Source: Curvularia sp. ZM96 (taxonomy: Eukaryota > Ascomycota > Dothideomycetes > Pleosporales > Pleosporaceae). From it: 64,000 nucleotides of DNA. How positions within the stretch are numbered: the first letter of the stretch is position 1; each line of letters opens with the position of its first letter. The notes beneath the pieces are model-generated. The model saw nothing but the letters and a program-made list of their open reading frames with translations. It made no database searches and was not told the DNA's origin. This document shows positions 57,901 to 64,000 of this stretch, piece by piece. The stretch lies in NCBI GenBank assembly GCA_022457065.1, contig JAJGBQ010000003.1:3038001-3102000 (forward strand), written 5' to 3'. A program made the translations under genes and the position numbers.

Positions 57901-60277
57901 GCAAGGCTTGGAAGAGGCGAATCGACGAAGAGCTCTTGCGCGAGGTCTATGCCGCACAGTCGGACCCCAGCTCGAAAAACGGCACTCCCGAGTATGCTGA
58001 ACTCCCAGCCGCCACGGCACAGCCACCTACAGAGCCACCGAAAAAGAAACAGAAAACTACAGCGATCACAAACGGAGACAGCGGGACATCGACCCCAGTC
58101 AATGAGCCTGTTCCGAAGAAGGAAAAGAAGGAAAAGCCTCCCCCAGTCGTCAAAGCACCGACTCCTCCTCCAGTGCCGTCACCTCCAAAGTATCGAGCTT
58201 TGCCCTGTGCCGTGTGCCGATCGGCGGAAGGCACGCGTCTAGAATGTGCAGCTTGTAGAATGACGGCCCACAAAGCCTGCTATGGTGTTGAAGAGACAAG
58301 ACAAGCTAACAAGTGGTACTGCGATCCTTGCAAGAATGACAAGAAGGAGAGCGTCTCATATGTCAGTTACATTTTCATAATATCAAAGCTTCTGCTAACA
58401 TATAATAGACCTATGAATGCGTTCTATGTCCGCAAAAGGATACCGAACAGGACTTTTATGAGCAACCGAAAGTCACACACAAGAAAAAGACCGATCGTGA
58501 CCGGGAAAAGGAGCGGTTGGAGAAGGAGCTTGTTGACAAGGCTAAAGAAGAATACCGCCTGCGCCAACTGGAGAAAGGCCGACCTCTTGTTCCTCGTGAG
58601 CCACTCAAACGCACTGCTGACAACAACTGGGTTCACGTATGCTGTGCTCTTTGGCATCCTGAAATCAAGTTCAGCAACGCGGCTCGTCTCGACATGGTAG
58701 AGGGTATCGGCGCGCCAACACTTCGATACGATGCGGTCTGCAAGCTTTGCAAAACGACCAAAGGCGCATGTACGTCCTGCCTTCAGTGCCACGCAACATT
58801 CCACGTTGGCTGTGCTCACAACCATGGCTATACGCTTGGTTTTGACATGACCCCTGTCAAGGTCTCGCGCAGGGACGCAGTGCCCACAGTCACTATGAAT
58901 GGAGAAACAGGCACTTTGATGGCAGCCATCTGGTGCAAAGAGCACACTCCCAAGACCGTTGTTCATCCCATGAACGAGGAAGTGGAAGGGACAGATCTGA
59001 TTGCTCTACAACTTTTCGCCCGCGAGTTCAAGCAAGCTGATCTCACCCTGACGGGTACTGCACGCAAGGCCAATCTGGTCGACCAGTCGACGCGCGTTGC
59101 GCCGCAGGCCGCGCCAGCACCAGCTAACCGTAGGGCATCTGCAGTGGCCGCCCCTACGCCCACTTCTGCACGAGGACGACAGTCGAATGCAGGTATATCA
59201 GTTAAGGAAGAGTCAAGCGAGCCACCAGTGTACAAGTCTGAACGCAAGTGTATACGCTGCAAGATTGAAGCTAGTCCGCGATGGTGGAGGTTTGACGGAG
59301 AAGTGGCACCTCCACAAGTTCCCCGGGTTGTGGATGGGCCACTGGAAGTGAAGGGAGCGGTAGACCTGAGCGGCCATATGGAGAGGAAACCCCTTGTCGA
59401 GGAAGGCAAGATAGTCAATGGCAACGGTGGCGAGGATCAGCCCATGTCGGACGCGCCAGCTATTGCTTCGCCTGCCCACAAGAACATTCGTTTGGACACT
59501 AGCAGAATAGTTACGCTGCCCGGTGCGTACCTATGCCAAAAGTGCCATTGGAAGAAGAAGAACGGAACGGACGATGAGGAAGAGGAGCGAGCCAGGTCCG
59601 TGTCCATCTTCAAAGAACCGCCACAGCAGTACCCTCTGCCGGCAGCACAGATTCCGCAATATGCGCCACCTCCGCCTGCGTTGGCTGGTCCATGGGCACT
59701 GCCCAGCGGCCCACCAAATCAGCCGCCTCCATTGCCGTCGTGGCATAGTGGTGTACCGCCAGGGCCTGGCCACCCTCCGCACCACCTCCCGAACGGAACC
59801 GGTTACGTACCACCGCCATTGCCAGCGCCTCCCGTAGGGCATAATGCTCCGTACCATGCACCGTACCCTCCTCAGCCAAATGGATATGGGGCATTTTCGG
59901 GTCCGCCAATGCACTCAGCGATTGTTGCCGCGGGCCTCCGGCCACCGTATTCTGGACCGCCCATTAGTGGCCCTCCGCAGCTACATCACAACAACGGCGG
60001 TATGCTGGTGAATGGTGCTCTGCAATCACCGAGGACGATACCCTACTCTCCTACTCATCATCAGGCACATCCGGCGTCACGTGAAAGCCCGTTTATTGCG
60101 CCTCCACCTCCTACGGTAGCCCAGTATCCGGGTCTCCACGGCAGTTCGGCAGCTGGCAGACCAGCAACGCCTATGGACACGGTGATGCGGGATGCGCCGG
60201 TTGTTACATCAGCACCAACTGAGCGGGCCAGCACCGGAGCCAGTGCAAGTCCTTCGCTTCGCAACCTGCTGCATTAG
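54977..60277 (+). CDS. SNT2: Snt2-like BAH/PHD/SANT chromatin reader
   Basis: Four exons: 54977-55859, 55955-56438, 56486-58361 and 58409-60277, introns 95, 47 and 47 nt; 1,703 residues. Order: disordered N-terminus; BAH domain (about 297-450, with YYLCRVMEFIHVDNDPKK and VNWFYRPRDVQ); PHD finger (CAVCHNTYHMNCVRPP, about 462); ELM2-like region; SANT (KWNEGVAKYGSEIRLV, about 762-815); a split GATA-like finger (CKFCAVRHSRQWRR ... CLRCANLW, about 857-910); second PHD (CAVCRSAEGTRLECAAC, about 1029); an extended PHD (NNWVHVCCALWHPEIKF and CHATFHVGCAHNHGY); a second split GATA-like finger (CIRCKIEASPRWWRF ... YLCQKCHWKKK); and a Pro-rich tail. In yeast Snt2 acts with Ecm5 and Rpd3 in stress gene control, and fungal homologues affect conidiation and virulence. 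Start: the ATG at 54977 is the first in the frame. Confidence 0.9.
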
Positions 60278-61597
60278 ATTTTTGCTTAGTCTCTATTTTC
60301 TGTACGCGTAACCTTTTTGCGTTTTTCATTTCGTTTCTTGTTACTAGTCTTACTTCAGCATGGGGTCGGAGTCGATGCCTTTGGGCATTTCTTTAGCATG
60401 GAGTGCAGCAAGTCGATTCGACTGGGCGGCACTGCGAACTTGCGAAACGGGATAGGGAATTGGACTGCGACAAGGCGGGGGTTTGGACAGTTGCATGTGG
60501 AGGGGTCATTGTCCGGTCTGTGACTTTTAGGCGTTTGGTGGCATTATACCACAACGTTTACTGCATGTTTGTCTTTCTTTGTTTTGCGTATGGTTCATGG
60601 GGGGATCGGCATGGCGGCCTACATGATTTACAGTTAGACGGCCAAGGGCGGCCAATAAGTTGGGCTGGGCGTGCTCAATCGGCGCACCGAAGCAAAAATG
60701 ATTGAATATTGAATGGTTCGGCCTTGATTCTGTTGCACGGATGCGCCATATTCGAACAATTGCCGCCACAGCCACAGTGCAATAAGGAGACGTACGAGGC
60801 TGATATCAGCAGCAGCACGATGAGCTGACATGCGGTCATGTGGGCAGCGCGATAAGGTTTTGGGGCTAGCACGGTTCCACCCAGCCTTGCAAGGCGGGCA
60901 CGGCGCGCCGACCCACGCAAATGTATCCACGCGTCCCTTGCATGCCCTCATCATCCCGACCTCCCCCAACCTCGAACCCACCCACCAGCCACACGCCTAT
61001 TATCTCGCTGCGACTTTCTTTTTCTCTCAGTAGTACAAACTCCAGTATTTTTCCGCGTCACATTCGCTCTCCTCCTCACCATCTACTCATCTTTCTCACA
61101 ACACTCTCTATCCTTGTCGCCGTTGTCGTCGTCAGCAAGAGCCCCCTGCGCCCCTCGCCCCCAACCCAAAAGTCAGGTGTTTGGCTGGCTGCTTGCCGCA
61201 CACCTGAAACCAACCTCGACCAACGCCACACACGAGTGAAACAGGACTCGTTGCCAAACCTTTGCGCCCCTTACACGCGACCAGACAAGACACAGCACAT
61301 TGCATCCGGCTTCTCGGTCGACCGAGGGAGAGCGCCAACTAGGAACGAGTGGCGCAGCAGGCTTTGGTGCGTCTGCTACCCGCCGAGCTTGCATATTAGC
61401 TGTTGGACTGCGGCACAGAAGTAGTATACTACTTGTAATCCCTTCCCGCCCCGCCCGCTGTCAGCTTTTCAGCACTCGCTCGAGATTTTTTCTTGTGATT
61501 TATTTTGTTTTTGACTCTTGTTGTTGTCGGTATTCTTGATTGCATTGCATACATCCGGAACGAGGTCGGATTAGAGGTAGACACATATCCAGCAGCC
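60278..61597. other. Intergenic region and leader of the Rcr-like gene
   Basis: 3' UTR of the SNT2-like gene then a C/T-rich promoter and leader from about 60,900. No coding feature supported. Confidence 0.55.
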
Positions 61598-62334
61598 ATG
61601 GCTTTGTCAAAGAGGTATTACTGCGTCGAGACGATAGATGGAGATACAGAGTGCTTTGTCGAGAATGGGTTTTGGTACACAGAGGTATGTTTTCGTCTGA
61701 CAGAGGAGAGATTTGGAAACAACTAACCATTCAAACAGAAAGGCATCATCATCAAATGGGTCATTTTCGCCCTCTTCTTCATCATATTCTTTGGCTGGTT
61801 CGTAGGCGGCCGCATTCACGCAAAGAGGCGGTTACGCAAGGGACTTCCGCTGCTGGGATACCATCGCGTATGTTGCTCACCTCACCACTTCTTGTTCGCA
61901 TCACACAACTAACACGTATGCAGTTCCTCATCTCCTACGCTGAACGCCGGCGTCACGGCCAAGTGCCCCAGAACCACTTCACCTTCTACCAGACACAGAA
62001 TCCATATATGGCGCCCAACGGTCAACAGTACACACAACGCCAGGACGGCGCGTGGGCAGAACCGCCGCCCGTATACCACAACTCGGATGCTCCGCCCCAG
62101 TACTTTGCGCCGCCGGCTTCGTCCAAGGTGAACCCCAATCAGCAGGCGCCCGTGTACGCCATGGAAATGGGCCAGTACGGAGGCCCCGCGCCACCACCAC
62201 CAGCCCAGACGGGCCCGCAGCAAAGCGGCGTCGTGGGCGGATCCGAGGCACAGAATCAAGAGACACCGCAGCAATTGCCTCCTCGGCCGGCACAAGCCAA
62301 GATTATGGGTGTGCTGGGCAGATTCAGGCGGTAG
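61598..62334 (+). CDS. Rcr-like single-pass membrane protein with PY motifs
   Basis: Three exons: 61598-61684, 61739-61867 and 61924-62334, introns 54 and 56 nt; 208 residues. After a short N-terminal segment with two Cys, residues 36-53 form a hydrophobic helix (IFALFFIIFFGWFVGG) flanked by a basic HAKRRLRKG stop-transfer. The C-terminal half is cytosolic, Pro/Gln/Tyr-rich, with PPPVY and PPQYF motifs that can bind WW domains of Rsp5-type ubiquitin ligases. This resembles the fungal Rcr (resistance to Congo red) family that regulates chitin deposition and trafficking. Family placement is by architecture, not by close identity. Confidence 0.75.
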
Positions 62335-62669
62335 ATACTGTGTGTAAATGTTATAAAAAAACAAGAACTCAAATGACAAAAAAAAACAAGTGTGGCTGGA
62401 TCATGCATAGGTACCCATTCTACCTACTCCTTTTTGTATAATATATATGTAATGGCGCAGGAAAAGGGGGCGTCGTCGAACTGGTTGTATATGTACTTCA
62501 CGCATGGCAAACAAAGCATTTTGGAGGAGAAGAAGGAGAAGCAAAATAACGGCATTCAAGTTTATTCATTTAGCGCTTTGGCTGAGAATCAAAGATTCGT
62601 AACATTCGTAAGAAAGACATGTATGTATGGTGCATGGTATATGATTGTGAAGTGAAAGGTTCCGTCAAA
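62335..62669. other. 3' regions of convergent genes
   Basis: Lies between the stops of the Rcr-like gene and the minus-strand unknown gene; T/A-rich, with an AAAAAAACAAG tract and ATATATATG. No feature beyond probable polyadenylation regions. Confidence 0.5.
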
Positions 62670-63485
62670 TCAGTCAATGTCCATGGCGTCTCCGTCCTCT
62701 GCTGCCTGGACTGGGGGTATATTACTGTTCATGGTGCTAGCCGGTGTTGTTGGTGTCAGTGGAGTTGAACTACTACTATTACTCCTCGTTGCAAAGACGC
62801 TCGCAGGCTCCGTGACGGGATTCACCTGCCGATCTCGTATCCGCTGTCTCGTCTCGACAATCGCCTTGCGCACATTATCCTGTGCCTCGGGGACAGTCAG
62901 ACTCGTCGGTACGTTGTACAGCACCATCTGGTTATGCTCTGTAGGCGTAGGCTCCGGGCCGCGTAAGATGTGCGTGGGTATCTTTGAAAGATGCTTTTCA
63001 ATGTCGGAGAGGAAAATGGGGTTCTCTTCGTCCGACTCGATGTCGCTGAGCTCGGCACTTAGGTCGGAAATGTAGACCCGGTGCGGTGTGTCTTCGACTT
63101 CCATTGTGTCGTCTTGAGCTCGCGGCTTGCGGTCGCGTTTGGGGCGGGATGAGGAAGTGAAGGCAAGCGGGTCCGCACCAGAGACGGCATGCTGGGTGGG
63201 TGATGATAGGACAGGAGAGCCATTCGCGGCTTGTGAAGAGCCTGGGACGGGAATGTAAAGGCGCGTGCCATTGTTGTCGACTGTGAAGATGCGGTCAGCA
63301 TTGTGTTGCAAGTACACCCGGGAACAAGACGACATACCGAGATTCAGCAGGTCGAAGCGCTTGCTCAGCCGCTGCTCGTTCTCGAGCGAGCCGTCGGCAG
63401 GCCTCTTTCTACCGTGCGGCGCATTCTGGTGCTGCGCGTGAGGAGCGGTCCTGGCTTGGCTACTGTGCGCTACGACTTGCGCCAT
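62670..63485 (-). CDS. Conserved fungal protein of unknown function, nuclear-looking
   Basis: Two exons on minus: 63485-63338 and 63280-62670, with a 57-nt intron; 252 residues. The splice gives FDLLNL|VDNNGTRLYIPVPG, restoring a smooth sequence. The intron has GTATGT donor, a CTGAC branch sequence and CACAG acceptor. It is a multiple of three and holds no stop, so retention would add 19 residues without breaking the frame. N-terminus with basic patches (GRKRPADG, RPKRDRKPR), an acidic middle (DIESDEENPIFL), a predicted helical stretch with AQDNVRKAIVETRQRIRDRQ and a Ser/Thr-rich tail. Basic segments suggest nuclear location; no domain recognised. Divergent from the alanyl-tRNA synthetase gene. 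Confidence 0.75.
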   Translation of the reverse strand: MAQVVAHSSQARTAPHAQHQNAPHGRKRPADGSLENEQRLSKRFDLLNLGMSSCSRVYLQHNADRIFTVDNNGTRLYIPVPGSSQAANGSPVLSSPTQHAVSGADPLAFTSSSRPKRDRKPRAQDDTMEVEDTPHRVYISDLSAELSDIESDEENPIFLSDIEKHLSKIPTHILRGPEPTPTEHNQMVLYNVPTSLTVPEAQDNVRKAIVETRQRIRDRQVNPVTEPASVFATRSNSSSSTPLTPTTPASTMNSNIPPVQAAEDGDAMDID

Positions 63486-63791
63486 GCATGCATCGCAACC
63501 TCGATGTGACTTTCTCGGCTCAGGGTTCGCAGTAGAGAGATCGATGACGGCAGAAACGAGATCAGGGCCGAGAATAAGCGGTGGTGAGATGTACGAAGAG
63601 TCGTGATCCTGGCCGATCGGGTCTGGTCAGGGTCGTTGATATAACCTATAAGGGCACTTGGCGCACCTGCGTGAAGCTTCGAGAACAGAGCGAAAGCGCA
63701 GCCCCGCACTCGGCTGCGCTGCCTGCAGCTCGGCGCCCGCCCGCCGCCGCCGCCGCCCACCCACGCACCCACAGTTTGGCCCGGTCAGTGA
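63486..63791. other. Divergent promoter
   Basis: 306 bp between the start of the unknown minus gene and the upstream start of the plus gene. G/C-rich, with a CCGCCGCCGCC run at about 63740. No TATA box seen. Confidence 0.5.
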
Positions 63792-64000
63792 ATGCTGCCA
63801 CGAACGATAGCGGCCGCCCCTCTGACTCACCCACGGGCACGAGTCTCCCATCGAGGCCGACTGCTGCGACCCTCCCTGTCGTCCTTCTCCCGCACTCCCT
63901 TCCCCTTCGCCCTCGCCGCCTCGCTCACCACCGCGCCCGCCGCCACCATGTCGCTCGCCAACGAGAAGCACGAATGGGGCGCTGTCCGCGTGCGCCAGAC
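63792..64000 (+). CDS. ALA1: Probable alanyl-tRNA synthetase, 5' end (truncated by window)
   Basis: Only about 70 codons are visible. From the ATG at 63948, which has the context GCCGCCACCATG, the protein reads MSLANEKHEWGAVRVRQT, like the start of eukaryotic alanyl-tRNA synthetase (a Trp/Arg-rich segment before TFLDYF). A second ATG at 63792 is in the same frame, with no stop between; it adds 52 residues starting MLPRTIAAAP that contain seven Arg and no acidic residue, as in a mitochondrial presequence. Dual start use for cytosolic and mitochondrial forms is known for AlaRS in yeast. The gene continues beyond the window, so the family call rests on about 18 residues and is tentative. Confidence 0.55.
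   Translation, partial: MLPRTIAAAPLTHPRARVSHRGRLLRPSLSSFSRTPFPFALAASLTTAPAATMSLANEKHEWGAVRVRQ

Noticed and set aside
1..64000. CRISPR arrays, rRNA genes or bacterial operons
   Set aside because: None seen; gene structure is eukaryotic with introns throughout.

Overview
The window is nuclear DNA of a filamentous ascomycete, most likely a dothideomycete of the Pleosporales type. The evidence is short GT-AG introns (about 45-95 nt), typical euascomycete genes (Rax2, Ero1, Mph1, a Snt2-like chromatin protein, a HET-NACHT-ankyrin receptor, Zn2Cys6 regulator, DHA2 transporter) and a transposon nest whose decay is almost purely transitional, as repeat-induced point mutation (RIP) leaves it. The species assignment is inference.

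Layout. 0-7 kb: an atypical short-chain dehydrogenase, a gene-free stretch with old repeats, and a 14-helix MFS transporter. 7-11 kb: RAX2, a polarity landmark membrane protein. 11.7-16.4 kb: a secreted FAD oxidoreductase and a Zn2Cys6 regulator, both on minus. 17.2-25 kb: a HET-NACHT-ANK NLR, an F-box-like protein and a broken matrixin-like metalloprotease with a tectonin-like tail. 25.6-29.7 kb: actin-capping protein beta, divergent from a lysine-rich H1-like protein, then a small Ser/Asn/Tyr-rich protein whose model needs a GC-AG intron. 29.7-33 kb: gene-free, but with a reiterated GAAAACAGGCG-type motif. 33-36.1 kb: ERO1 divergent from a rhodanese/Cdc25-like phosphatase-fold protein.

36,156-46,697 is one nested mobile-element block. 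A Fot1/pogo-type DNA transposon with 67-bp perfect inverted repeats was split by a 6.9-kb Ty3/Gypsy chromovirus-like retrotransposon (422-bp LTRs, CCCTG duplication) and by a second, different pogo element (1.83 kb, TA duplication). Both pogo elements carry a tandemly repeated motif inside each inverted repeat and a CCHC knuckle at the transposase C-terminus. The nest lies between the convergent rhodanese and MPH1 genes without breaking either.

46.7-64 kb is gene-rich housekeeping DNA: MPH1 helicase, a GPI-anchored CxxxC protein, a 1,703-residue Snt2-like BAH/PHD/SANT protein, an Rcr-like PY-motif membrane protein, a conserved nuclear-looking protein of unknown role, and the first codons of a probable alanyl-tRNA synthetase with two in-frame starts, the upstream one adding a mitochondrial-type presequence.

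Exon boundaries were placed by hand from splice signals, frame continuity and family knowledge; no searches were run.
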